A stretch of DNA of 47,929 bases from Aurantimonas marianensis (GTDB taxonomy: Bacteria > Pseudomonadota > Alphaproteobacteria > Rhizobiales > Rhizobiaceae). Position numbers and translations under genes: made by a program. The notes beneath the pieces are model-generated. The model ran no database searches. It had not been told where the DNA came from and worked only from the letters and a program-made list of their open reading frames with translations. The stretch is from contig NZ_JALHBS010000093.1 of NCBI RefSeq assembly GCF_024195285.1, forward strand, positions 1 to 47,929, read 5' to 3'. The first letter of the stretch is position 1. Each line of letters begins with the position of its first letter. Below, in pieces: positions 35,874 to 43,761 of the stretch.

Positions 35874-36970
35874 CAGGCATGTTCCCGCTGACGCGCCGCG
35901 CACGCCTCGAACTCCGCCGACAATTCCTCGGCGTCGAGTTCGCGGCCGATGAACACCAGTCGGCTCTCGTGCTTTTCGTCGTCGCGCCATGGCCTTTGGT
36001 GATCACCCTCGACGATCATGTGGACGCCCTGCACGACATAGCGGTCCGGATCGCCGGCAAAGGCGATGATGCCCTTGAGGCGCAGGATATTCGGTCCCTG
36101 TTCCTGGGTCAGTGCTTGAATCCAGGAGAAGAATTTTTCGCTGTCGAGCTCACCGCCGCGCAGCGACACCGACTTCACCGTCACATCGTGCAAGGGCGAG
36201 GCCGCATCGTGGTGGTGCGCGTGGCCATGATGATCGTGGCCGTGGTGATGGTGTTCATGGTCGCAGTCCGGGCCGCAGCCATGCTCGTCATGAACGTCTT
36301 CCGCGCCGGTGAGAAAATCGGGGTCGTCGTCGAGCACGCGCTTGAGGTCGAAGGCGCCCTGCCCGAGCACCCGCTTCAGGTCGATGCCGGCCCGCTGGGT
36401 GCGATGGATCACGGCGGTGGGGTTGATCGCGCGGACCGTCGCTTCGACCACCGCGAGCTGCTCCGGCGAGACGAGGTCGGACTTGTTGAGCAGCACGACA
36501 TCGGCGAAGGCGATCTGGTCTTCCGCCTCGCGGCTGTCCTTGAGGCGCAGCGGCAGATGCTTGGCGTCGACCAGAGCGACAACGGCGTCCAGCCTGGTCC
36601 TGGCGCGCACGTCCTCGTCCATGAAGAAGGTCTGCGCCACCGGCACCGGGTCGGCGAGACCCGTCGTCTCGACGATGATCGCGTCGAAGCGGCCCTTGCG
36701 GCGCGTCAGCCCCTCGACGACACGCACCAGATCGCCGCGCACCGTGCAGCAGACGCAGCCATTGTTCATCTCGTAGATCTCTTCGTCGGATTCGACGATG
36801 AGGTCGTTATCGATGCCGATCTCGCCGAACTCGTTGACGATGACAGCGTATTTGCGGCCGTGATCCTCCGACAGGATGCGGTTGAGCAGCGTCGTCTTGC
36901 CGGATCCCAGATAGCCGGTGAGGACGGTGACCGGGATCTGCGCGTCGGCCTGGCTGGCGTTATCGGACAT
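35873..36970 (-). CDS. CobW/COG0523 family GTPase metallochaperone
   Basis: A 365-residue protein. Walker A GYLGSGKT (19-26), the metal-binding GCVCC motif (71-75), ETTGLADP (101-108), and NKSD (162-165) place it in the G3E GTPases of the COG0523 group. A His/Asp/Cys-rich loop lies at about residues 227-255 (alternating His with Asp and Gly), followed by the CobW C-terminal domain. Members deliver zinc or other divalent metals to client enzymes. I chose the second codon, ATG, with an AGGAGA site; a TTG directly before it is possible. I saw no convincing Zur box in the 90 bases upstream. Confidence 0.9.
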   Translation of the reverse strand: MSDNASQADAQIPVTVLTGYLGSGKTTLLNRILSEDHGRKYAVIVNEFGEIGIDNDLIVESDEEIYEMNNGCVCCTVRGDLVRVVEGLTRRKGRFDAIIVETTGLADPVPVAQTFFMDEDVRARTRLDAVVALVDAKHLPLRLKDSREAEDQIAFADVVLLNKSDLVSPEQLAVVEATVRAINPTAVIHRTQRAGIDLKRVLGQGAFDLKRVLDDDPDFLTGAEDVHDEHGCGPDCDHEHHHHGHDHHGHAHHHDAASPLHDVTVKSVSLRGGELDSEKFFSWIQALTQEQGPNILRLKGIIAFAGDPDRYVVQGVHMIVEGDHQRPWRDDEKHESRLVFIGRELDAEELSAEFEACAARQREHA

Positions 36971-37060
36971 CAAACTCTCCTGCTTGGATCGGCCAACGAT
37001 ATAGGCGCGTCGGATCGTGAATGCACGGGGTTGTCTAAACGGCTGACCCGGCGTGCCCGA

Positions 37061-37852
37061 TCAGCGCAATCGCGACAGGTCGAAGGCCAAGACGTCGTCG
37101 AGAAACTCCACGAACGCCTTTGCCTGATAGTCGGCGATCGCCGCGCCGATCGCCGCCGTGGCCAGCGTGGCGTCGCCAACAACGCCCGCCGGATTGAGGT
37201 CCTCGGCCATCCAGCCAAAACCGAGCCGGCCATGCGCCCTCAACCGCTTCGCCGAGCCGTCGAGATCGCTCTGCAGGGAGGCGAAATCACGGACCGCCTC
37301 GGTCCGCACGAGGTCCGGGCGGAAATGCAGCATCAGCGACGTCTCCACCGCGCCGCCGTGGATGCCGATGACGCTCTCCTCTTTCGGCAGCAAGCCGTCC
37401 GGAATGCCGAAACGCAGCCAGGAACAGGTCGCGGCCAGCACGCCATGCGCCTTGCGCAATTCCAGCGCGGCGGTGTCCATGACCGGCGTGTTGCCGCCAT
37501 GGGCATTGACGATGACGAGGCGGCGAAAGCCGGCGGTCGCGAGCCCCTCGCCGATCTCGATCAGCGCCGCCGTCGCCGTTCGCCAGTCATGACTGAGCGT
37601 GCCGGCAAGCCGCGTATGTTCGGTGGACTTGCCGATCCGCGCCGTCGGCAGAAACGTCACCGGGCGCGCCGTCGGCAGCATCGCCAGAACCGTCTCGACC
37701 ATCGCGTCGGCTAGCATCGCATCGGTGCCAAGCGGCAGATGCGGCCCATGCTGTTCCACGGCGGCGATGGGAACGACCGCGACAGCCGCGTCCAGCCCCG
37801 AACGCTCGGCCGCGAGTTCCTCGCTCGTCATCTCCTCGTAGCGTGGCCGCAT
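37061..37852 (-). CDS. Creatininase family amidohydrolase
   Basis: A 263-residue metal-dependent hydrolase. Metal and active-site motifs: VEQHGPHLPLGTDAMLAD, STEHTRLAGTLS, VIVNAHGGNTPVMDTAALEL and GIHGGAVETSLMLHF. The family includes creatinine amidohydrolase, FAPy deformylase and mycofactocin MftE; the true substrate cannot be read. The ATG has GAGG eight bases upstream. The gene is divergent from a MarR regulator that may control it. It lies 90 bases downstream of the CobW gene's start, on the same strand, so it could run into that operon. Confidence 0.88.
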   Translation of the reverse strand: MRPRYEEMTSEELAAERSGLDAAVAVVPIAAVEQHGPHLPLGTDAMLADAMVETVLAMLPTARPVTFLPTARIGKSTEHTRLAGTLSHDWRTATAALIEIGEGLATAGFRRLVIVNAHGGNTPVMDTAALELRKAHGVLAATCSWLRFGIPDGLLPKEESVIGIHGGAVETSLMLHFRPDLVRTEAVRDFASLQSDLDGSAKRLRAHGRLGFGWMAEDLNPAGVVGDATLATAAIGAAIADYQAKAFVEFLDDVLAFDLSRLR

Positions 37853-37984
37853 GGTCGATCCTCGTGATGAGCCTGGCATGTCTGGTTCGTGACGATGTTT
37901 CCTTGCATGAGGGTAGCGGGCAAACAAGGTAGACAACATAGCGACGCTTCGTCATTTTGCCCTGCGAAAAGGAATGGGGACAAG

Positions 37985-38458
37985 ATGGCGGGGAAGAAGC
38001 AGAGGAAGCGGTCCGTGACGACGCATCTGGGCGTCGCCGCGCGTCTGGCGCGAACCGCTCTGGCGGGACGGCTGGCAACGCTCGATCTCTACCCCGGACA
38101 GGACACGGTGTTGCTGGCGATCAGCGAAAAGGACGGCGTGACCCTGCGGGAACTGGCCGAGCATCTGTCGGTGCGACCGCCGACGATCACCAAGACGGTG
38201 GCCCGTCTGATCGCTCAAGGACTTGTCGAGAAACGCGTTTCCGAGCGCGACGGACGCCAGAGCCACGCGCATCTGGCCGACAAAGGCGCGGATATCGTCG
38301 ATGCCGTAAGCGCGGCGCGCAAGGCCGTCGATCGCGCCGCGCTTGCCGGCTTCTCCAGCCGGGAGCGCAAGACTTTGCGCAAGCTGTTGCAGCGGATGGC
38401 GCAAAACCTCGCCGACACCGGTGCGGCGCCGACGGTGGACATTGCGGCGGGTGATTGA
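37985..38458 (+). CDS. MarR-family transcriptional regulator
   Basis: A 157-residue winged-helix protein. The DNA-binding region is GVTLRELAEHLSVRPPTITK, then TVARLIAQGLVEKRVSERDG with the wing R-x-x-S-x-x-D-x-R. Basic N-terminus (MAGKKQRKRS). Start at the ATG after GGGGACAAG; an upstream in-frame extension lacks a site. It is divergent from the creatininase-family gene. The 130 bases between hold the probable operator, but no perfect palindrome is evident. Confidence 0.88.
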   Translation: MAGKKQRKRSVTTHLGVAARLARTALAGRLATLDLYPGQDTVLLAISEKDGVTLRELAEHLSVRPPTITKTVARLIAQGLVEKRVSERDGRQSHAHLADKGADIVDAVSAARKAVDRAALAGFSSRERKTLRKLLQRMAQNLADTGAAPTVDIAAGD

Positions 38459-38570
38459 GCCGGCGCCCGCGCGGTTCCTTGCCGTGAACGAACCGACAGG
38501 GCTTTGCGCGGCCGTCGGCGTTTGCCATAGATCGACGGGGCATCAGTGGAGATGGGGGGAGCGGTCCTAG

Positions 38571-39590
38571 GTGGCGCAGAAGGTCAAACTGTCGACGATC
38601 GCGGATTCGCTGGGTCTTTCGACCGCAACCGTATCGCTGGCCCTGCGCGACAGCTCTCTGGTCGCGGAGGTCACGCGCGAACGCATCAAGCAGTCGGCAC
38701 GCGATCTCGGCTACATCTACAACCGGCGCGCGGCCTCGTTGCGCACGTCGAAATCCGGAATCCTCGGAGTCTGCGTCCACGACATCATGAATCCGTTCTT
38801 CGGCGAGATCCTGAAATCCGTCGAGGACGAGCTCGACCGGCGTCGCCAGACCTTCATCCTGTGCAACCATCACGACGAACTGGCCAAACAGCGGTCCTTC
38901 GTGGACACCATGCTGCAGCTTGGTGCCGACGGGCTGATTCTGTCACCGGCCATCGGCACCCCGGCCAGCGACATCCATCTGGCCGAGGAGAACGACTTGC
39001 CCGTGACGCTGATCGCTCGCACAATCGAGGGGTCCGGTGTCTGCGGCTTTCGCGGCGACGATGCCTACGGCATGGGGCTCGCCGTCGACCATCTGATCGG
39101 GCGCGGACATCGCTCGATCGCGATGATCGGCGGCACGGCCATGACGTCGACCGGGCGCGACCGCGAGGCCGGTTATCGCGCGGCGCTGAAGCGCGGCGGG
39201 ATCGAATTCCGCGACGAATGGCGCGTCGAGGGTCCGCGTGACCGTCATTCCGGCTTCGACGCCGTGTCCGCTTTCCTTGCCATCGAGAAACGGCCCACCG
39301 CGATCGTCTGCTTTTCCGATCTCGTCGCGCTCGGCGTCATGTACGGATTGTCCCGCGCGGGACTTCGGCCGGGCGTCGATATCGCGGTGATCGGTTATGA
39401 CGACATCGACGAGGCGGCGATCGCGACGCCCGCGCTGACCACCGTCGCGAACGGCCAGAGCGAGGTTGGGCGGCGGGCGGCGGGCGCCCTGCTCGACCGC
39501 CTTCAGGGCCTGCCGGCGAGCGAAGAGACCATCCTCATCACCCCGGAACTCAAAATCCGACAGTCCAGCGAATTCGCCTGGCCAAACTGA
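38571..39590 (+). CDS. LacI-family transcriptional regulator
   Basis: A 339-residue regulator. The N-terminal helix-turn-helix reads KLSTIADSLGLSTATVSLAL with the hinge helix NRRAASLRTSKSG, and a periplasmic-binding-protein-like sensor domain follows (LGVCVHDIMNPFFGEILKSV to VAVIGYDDIDEAAIATPALT). The start is GTG, preceded by a GGGGGGAG run; there is no ATG in frame before the HTH. A D-2-hydroxyacid dehydrogenase gene starts 45 bases downstream on the same strand and is the likely regulated partner. Confidence 0.92.
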   Translation: MAQKVKLSTIADSLGLSTATVSLALRDSSLVAEVTRERIKQSARDLGYIYNRRAASLRTSKSGILGVCVHDIMNPFFGEILKSVEDELDRRRQTFILCNHHDELAKQRSFVDTMLQLGADGLILSPAIGTPASDIHLAEENDLPVTLIARTIEGSGVCGFRGDDAYGMGLAVDHLIGRGHRSIAMIGGTAMTSTGRDREAGYRAALKRGGIEFRDEWRVEGPRDRHSGFDAVSAFLAIEKRPTAIVCFSDLVALGVMYGLSRAGLRPGVDIAVIGYDDIDEAAIATPALTTVANGQSEVGRRAAGALLDRLQGLPASEETILITPELKIRQSSEFAWPN

Positions 39591-39635
39591 CCCATCGCAA
39601 TTCTTCGATCCACATATTTTTCCAAGGGAGCCATC

Positions 39636-40619
39636 ATGTCCGACCTATCCTCCGTAACCATTCTCGTCCCCGGCAAGCTGAACCCTGACACGCTCGACAC
39701 GCTGAAGAAGACGTTCGATGTCGAGCATGTTCTCGATCGCGATGTGTCGAAGCTGAGCCAGGAACGCCGCAATTCCGTGCGCGGGATCGCGATGATGGGA
39801 GCGGTGCCGGCCGACATGATGGACGCGCTGCCCAATCTCGAGATCATCGCCAATTTCGGCGTCGGCTACGACGGCGTCGATGTGAAGCACGCGACATCCA
39901 AGGGCGTCATGGTGACTAACACCCCCGACGTACTGACAGACGAGGTCGCCGACACCACGCTCGCCATTCTCCTGATGACCGTGCGCGAACTCTACGCGGC
40001 GGAAAAGCACCTGCGCGAGGGCCGGTGGGAAAGCGAGGGCAATTACCCGCTGACGCCGATGACGCTGCGCGGGCGCACCGCCGGCATCATGGGCCTTGGA
40101 CGCATCGGCCTGGCCATCGCCCGGCGCCTCGAAGCCTTCGGATTGCCGATCGAATATCATAACCGTTCGGAGCGCACCGACGTCACCTATCGCTACCATC
40201 CGAGCCTCGAAAGCCTTGCCAGCTCGGTCGATACGCTGATCATCGCGGCACCCGGCGGCGCCGCCACCGAACGCGCCGTCGACGCCAAGGTCCTGAAGGC
40301 GCTCGGGCCCGACGGCGTCGTCGTCAATATCGGCCGCGGCACGACCATCGACGAGCCGGCGCTGATCGAGGCCCTCGAAAACGGTACGATCCGTGCCGCC
40401 GGCCTCGATGTCTTCGAAAACGAACCGCACGTACCAGCCCGGCTGATCGCACTGCAAAACACCGTGCTGCTGCCCCATGTCGGTTCCGCGTCGCGCCATA
40501 CGCGGGGGGCGATGGGCGACCTCGTCATCCGCAACCTGACCAACTGGTTCCAGGGACAGACGCCGGTATCGCCGGTGGCGGAATCGGTGAAAGCGGGCAT
40601 TCTCCCGCGCCGCAACTGA
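39636..40619 (+). CDS. D-2-hydroxyacid dehydrogenase
   Basis: A 327-residue NAD(P)-dependent oxidoreductase of the D-isomer-specific family. The nucleotide motif is GIMGLGRIGLAIARRLEAFG, and the catalytic residues appear as Arg in VVNIGRGTTID, Glu in GLDVFENEPHV and His in LLPHVGSASRHTRG. The close look is to hydroxypyruvate/glyoxylate reductases; NRSER after the Rossmann second strand suggests NADPH use. CAAGGGAG supplies the ribosome site. It sits in a probable operon with the LacI regulator. Confidence 0.92.
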   Translation: MSDLSSVTILVPGKLNPDTLDTLKKTFDVEHVLDRDVSKLSQERRNSVRGIAMMGAVPADMMDALPNLEIIANFGVGYDGVDVKHATSKGVMVTNTPDVLTDEVADTTLAILLMTVRELYAAEKHLREGRWESEGNYPLTPMTLRGRTAGIMGLGRIGLAIARRLEAFGLPIEYHNRSERTDVTYRYHPSLESLASSVDTLIIAAPGGAATERAVDAKVLKALGPDGVVVNIGRGTTIDEPALIEALENGTIRAAGLDVFENEPHVPARLIALQNTVLLPHVGSASRHTRGAMGDLVIRNLTNWFQGQTPVSPVAESVKAGILPRRN

Positions 40620-40647
40620 ATGCTTCGCTAACGCTCTCGCACCGCGT

Positions 40648-40666
40648 CAACCTTCGCTTAAGGTTG
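40648..40666. repeat. Inverted repeat between dehydrogenase and inhibitor genes
   Basis: CAACCTT-CGCTT-AAGGTTG, seven-base perfect arms. It has no U-tract after it; it could be a weak terminator for the dehydrogenase or an operator for the next gene. Confidence 0.4.
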
Positions 40667-40710
40667 TAGGGAGCATATTGGTCCTCCGACAATCTCGTGA
40701 GGGAACCAAT

Positions 40711-41154
40711 ATGAACTTTGCCGTGACGGCCTTTGGGGCCGGAATTGCCGCGTCCGTCTTCGTCGCCGGCCTGCAGGGCGCGCCGGTTACGGCGACGGAG
40801 CCGGTCGCTGGCGTGACGACGCTGGCCGCTACGGCGCCGGTGTCGAGCGCCGTGTCGGATACCCCTCGACTGAACGCCGTGCGTGTGATCGACCTGCGCA
40901 GCGGCGCGACCTGCAAGATAGCGGCGAGACCGAACCTCGAGGCCGGCTTTGCCGACGCTCCGGTCGGCCCGGATTGCGCCGGCTCGCCCACCCTGCAAAG
41001 CGTTTCGCAATGGCGCTCGTCGCGCGATGGAACGCTCGAGATGGCCGACAGCGAAGGGCGGACGCTGATGCGTTTCATGCCGGGCGACGGCGTTTTGTTC
41101 GAGTCGATCTACCCGTCCGACGCCCTGGTCACGATCGTTCCGGCGCGGGGATAA
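40711..41154 (+). CDS. Exported Inh/Omp19-like protease inhibitor domain protein
   Basis: A 147-residue protein with an N-terminal signal-like segment (MNFAVTAFGAGIAASVFVAG). After a low-complexity Ala/Thr/Val linker comes a small beta-barrel-like domain: CKIAARPN, GPDCAGSPTLQSVSQW, GTLEMADSEGRTLMRF. The two cysteines flanking the first strands and the W...L-x-x-x-D-x-x-G-x-x-L-x-x-F pattern match the AprI/Inh family (also Brucella Omp19), which inhibits metalloproteases. Start supported by AGGGA seven bases upstream. Its 3' end overlaps the convergent GNAT gene by 26 bases. Confidence 0.72.
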   Translation: MNFAVTAFGAGIAASVFVAGLQGAPVTATEPVAGVTTLAATAPVSSAVSDTPRLNAVRVIDLRSGATCKIAARPNLEAGFADAPVGPDCAGSPTLQSVSQWRSSRDGTLEMADSEGRTLMRFMPGDGVLFESIYPSDALVTIVPARG

Positions 41155-41857
41155 TCACCGCCTCGCCTTGTTGCCGGGCCGCGAGGCTCTCTCGAACCGG
41201 CGCCAGAGCGCGTCGTTGGCGCCCCTCGGTGTCGAAATTCTCCGGCGCCAGCCAAGCCTCGAAACCCGATCTGACCCTCGGCCAGTCGCGGTCGACGATC
41301 GCATACCAGGCGGTATCGCGATTGCGGCCTTTGACGATCATGTGCTGGCGAAACAGCCCTTCATAGACGAACCCCAAACGCTCGGCGGCTCGCTTCGATG
41401 GCTGGTTGCGATCGTCGCATTTCCATTCGAGGCGCCGGTAGCCGAGTTCGTCGAACACCCGTTCCATGATCAGGTAGAACGCTTCGCTCGCCGCCCGCGA
41501 CCGCTGCAGCGACGGCGCAAGACAGATATGACCGATCTCGGTTACGCCGTTCGCCGTATCCGTGCGCATCAGCGCGGCGACCCCTTCCGCCCGACCCGCG
41601 GCCGACGGCAGGATCGCGTGAAACCGTATGTCGTCGGCGAGATAGGTCGCTTCCGCCCAAGCGCGGAACGCAGCCCGGTCGGCGAACGGCCCATAGGGCA
41701 GATGATCGAAGATCCCGCCCGTGCTATCTTCTGCGAAGGCGGCGAACAAGGCGTCGAAATGACGGTCGTCGACGATCGGTTCGACCCTGACGACATGGCC
41801 CTCGAGTGGGCGCGTCCCCGGACAGTCTCGGGGGCCAAAGTCCGCAAGCGCGCTCAC
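41129..41857 (-). CDS. GNAT acetyltransferase, RimJ/RimL-like
   Basis: A 242-residue GNAT protein of the Acetyltransf_3 type. Motifs: FDHLPYGPFADRAAFRAWAE, TEIGHICLAPSLQRSRAASE (acetyl-CoA region), and the C-terminal LEWKCDDRNQPSKRAAERLG with FVYEGLFRQHMIVKGRNRDT, usual for enzymes acetylating protein N-termini or amino-acid-like substrates. GTG start overlapping the upstream hydrolase stop by four bases (GTGA), implying coupled translation. The usual Q/RxxGxG/A of the P-loop is SLQRSRAA here, as in many of this subgroup. Confidence 0.88.
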   Translation of the reverse strand: MSALADFGPRDCPGTRPLEGHVVRVEPIVDDRHFDALFAAFAEDSTGGIFDHLPYGPFADRAAFRAWAEATYLADDIRFHAILPSAAGRAEGVAALMRTDTANGVTEIGHICLAPSLQRSRAASEAFYLIMERVFDELGYRRLEWKCDDRNQPSKRAAERLGFVYEGLFRQHMIVKGRNRDTAWYAIVDRDWPRVRSGFEAWLAPENFDTEGRQRRALAPVRESLAARQQGEAVIIPAPERS

Positions 41858-42774
41858 CGCGCATTCTGCCGAATGAAGTCCAGAGTCGCATCGCGGATCG
41901 CGGTATCATTGAGCGGAATGGCGGTCGCGAAGGCGGTGACCGCCCCCAAATGATCGACGCCCGGATAAATCGTTTCGGTCACCGAACCGCCCGACGCACG
42001 CATTTTCGCGGCCAGCGAGCGGGTGTTCTTCGGGTCGACCGTCGTATCGTCGGCGCCGGCAATCAGCATCATCGGCGGCTCCCCGCCATCGACGAAGTTG
42101 ATCGGCTGGCTCGCTGCGCGCTGCGCCTCCGGAAAAATCAGCTTGTAACGCTCCTCGGTCAGCGGCAGAAAATCGTAGGGACCGGCGAGACCGATAAATC
42201 CCGCGAGGCTATGCGGCGATAGCCCTTCCTGCGTCAGCCAGGTCTCGTCCGTCGCCAGCAGGCCGGCGATCTGGGCGCCGGCCGAATGCCCCATCAGGAA
42301 CAGCGGGTGCGAACCGCCCGGCATGGCGTAGGCGCCACCGCGCACGGTCCTGGCGATTCGCGCCGTGGCCTTGGCGGCATCCTCGATGAAGCCTGGAAAT
42401 CGCGCCTCGGGATAATGGCGATAGTCTGGGATGGCGACGATGACGCCCTCGCTTGCCAGCGACTGGCCGACAAACAGATAGAGATCCTTCGATCCCGAAT
42501 CCCAGCTGCCGCCATAAACGAAGACGACGACCGGTGTTTGCGGCGTCACCGTCGCCGGAATGTAGAGGTCGTAGGTGCCGCGGTCGCCGGGCATATAGCG
42601 AATATCCTCGACGACGCTGTAGCCATTGCCGCTGGTCGCGGCATTGAGCACCGCCGCGCAGCCGGACAGGACAAGCGCGGCGAACGATACCGACAGCGAG
42701 GCTACGACAGCAGGCCGGAAACGGCGTTTCCGGCGTATGGCAGCGATGGACGCGGGGGACTGGACGTTACTCAT
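41854..42774 (-). CDS. Alpha/beta hydrolase lipoprotein (carboxylesterase-like)
   Basis: A 306-residue protein. A basic N-terminus and hydrophobic segment end in a lipobox, LVLSGC, around residue 40, so it is probably a lipid-anchored envelope protein. The hydrolase domain has VVVFVYGGSWDSG (oxyanion loop), FLMGHSAGAQIAGLLA (nucleophile Ser), the acid in ADDTTVD and the His in YPGVDHLGAV. Close to BD-FAE-type carboxylesterases; substrate unknown. The start is the ATG giving MSNVQSP; the ribosome site is weak, and a longer frame is open. First gene of a two-gene unit with the GNAT gene. Confidence 0.84.
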   Translation of the reverse strand: MSNVQSPASIAAIRRKRRFRPAVVASLSVSFAALVLSGCAAVLNAATSGNGYSVVEDIRYMPGDRGTYDLYIPATVTPQTPVVVFVYGGSWDSGSKDLYLFVGQSLASEGVIVAIPDYRHYPEARFPGFIEDAAKATARIARTVRGGAYAMPGGSHPLFLMGHSAGAQIAGLLATDETWLTQEGLSPHSLAGFIGLAGPYDFLPLTEERYKLIFPEAQRAASQPINFVDGGEPPMMLIAGADDTTVDPKNTRSLAAKMRASGGSVTETIYPGVDHLGAVTAFATAIPLNDTAIRDATLDFIRQNAR

Positions 42775-42831
42775 GCGAGCGGAACTAGAGTGGCGTCGCG
42801 CCGCAACAACGGTCACGCTCCACAGCGATGC

Positions 42832-42858
42832 CTGCGGCACGGCGTCGCCGTGCCGCAG
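42832..42858 (-). terminator. Hairpin downstream of zapA
   Basis: CTGCGGCACGGC-GTC-GCCGTGCCGCAG, a perfect 12-bp stem with a three-base loop, eight bases past the zapA stop. No U-tract follows, so it may be a terminator of the GC-rich type or a 3'-end stabiliser. Confidence 0.5.
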
Positions 42859-42866
42859 CGACTGGC

Positions 42867-43226
42867 CTAGCGGTCCTCAAGCCGTGCGCCGAGCCGCTCC
42901 AGGGCTTGCGCCGTCTCGTTGAGGCTGTCGACGAAACGGTTGCGCTCCTCCTGTCGTGCACCGTCCACTTCATCCGAACGAGCGGAATATCTGGCGATTT
43001 TTTCCTCAAGCTCGCGAATCCGACGCCGCGCCTCGAACAATTCGTCCGAGCCCATGATGGCCGCCATGACCATCAGACGGAGATCGTCGATCTGCCCGAA
43101 ACTTTTCCTCAGATCGGCGATCCGCCCGTCGACCTCCGCCGCAAGAGCGGTCAGGTGAGCCTCCTCCCCTTCGCCGCACGCCATGCGATAGGTCTTTTCG
43201 TCGATGGTGACGACGATCTGGGGCAT
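42867..43226 (-). CDS. zapA: Cell division protein ZapA
   Basis: A 119-residue protein that binds and bundles FtsZ. The N-terminal globular part is QIVVTIDEKTYRMACGEGEE with HLTALAAEVDGRI, followed by RKSFGQIDDLRLMVMAAIMG and a long coiled coil to the C-terminus. ATG with a GGAGAAAGG site. It is downstream of the DUF4164 gene on the same strand, 20 bases away; the pair is typical of Hyphomicrobiales. I looked for 6S RNA after zapA: the 92-base gap is too short. Confidence 0.93.
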   Translation of the reverse strand: MPQIVVTIDEKTYRMACGEGEEAHLTALAAEVDGRIADLRKSFGQIDDLRLMVMAAIMGSDELFEARRRIRELEEKIARYSARSDEVDGARQEERNRFVDSLNETAQALERLGARLEDR

Positions 43227-43246
43227 TCGACCTTTCTCCGCTTTCT

Positions 43247-43525
43247 TTATTTGTGGCGTGCGAGCACGCCACGCACCCGTTCCATGGCGTCGACGAGCCG
43301 CTGCGAGACCTCTCGGTTGGCGCGATCGAGTCGTTCCCCCCGCGCCAGCGCCGCGTCGAGTTCGCGCGCCAGACGAGCGCGGTCGGCCGTCATGCGCTGA
43401 ATCTCGGCTTCGCCGCCCCGCAGGACCGATTCCCGCTCCTCACGCTCCTCGATGGCGTGTTCCAGCCGCTCGATCGCGGTCCGAAGGCGCAAGCGCGCCG
43501 TCTCGAACGGATCTTCCGACGACAT
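43247..43525 (-). CDS. DUF4164 coiled-coil protein
   Basis: A 92-residue protein that is almost entirely a charged coiled coil (TARLRLRTAIERLEHAIEER, continuing through LARELDAALARGERLDRANR to RVRGVLARHK). DUF4164 members sit beside zapA in Hyphomicrobiales and are of unknown role, perhaps in division. The ATG is preceded by AGGGGGACG. An upstream in-frame extension has no site. Confidence 0.82.
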   Translation of the reverse strand: MSSEDPFETARLRLRTAIERLEHAIEEREERESVLRGGEAEIQRMTADRARLARELDAALARGERLDRANREVSQRLVDAMERVRGVLARHK

Positions 43526-43761
43526 CGCGTCGTCCCCCTGACACCAACCTGCGGGCAAAGCCCGCTTTGAAATGTACCTTCCGCGAATGCGCGCATGGCC
43601 TTTAATGGTCTAGCGTTTCGAGCGGGCCATGAAAAGCGGCGCGGCGGCGCGATCCCCCGATCCGTCGCGCCAGGATGCGGTCTTCGTTTGTTGACAGTAG
43701 CATAGCCATGTGATGACTGCCGCGCGTCATGGCCGTCAGGCCATCAATCGGAGCACCCTTG

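Noticed and set aside
42775-42866. Possible 6S RNA next to zapA
   Set aside because: The gap is only 92 bases and is dominated by a 12-bp hairpin; 6S RNA needs about 160 bases or more with a central bubble.
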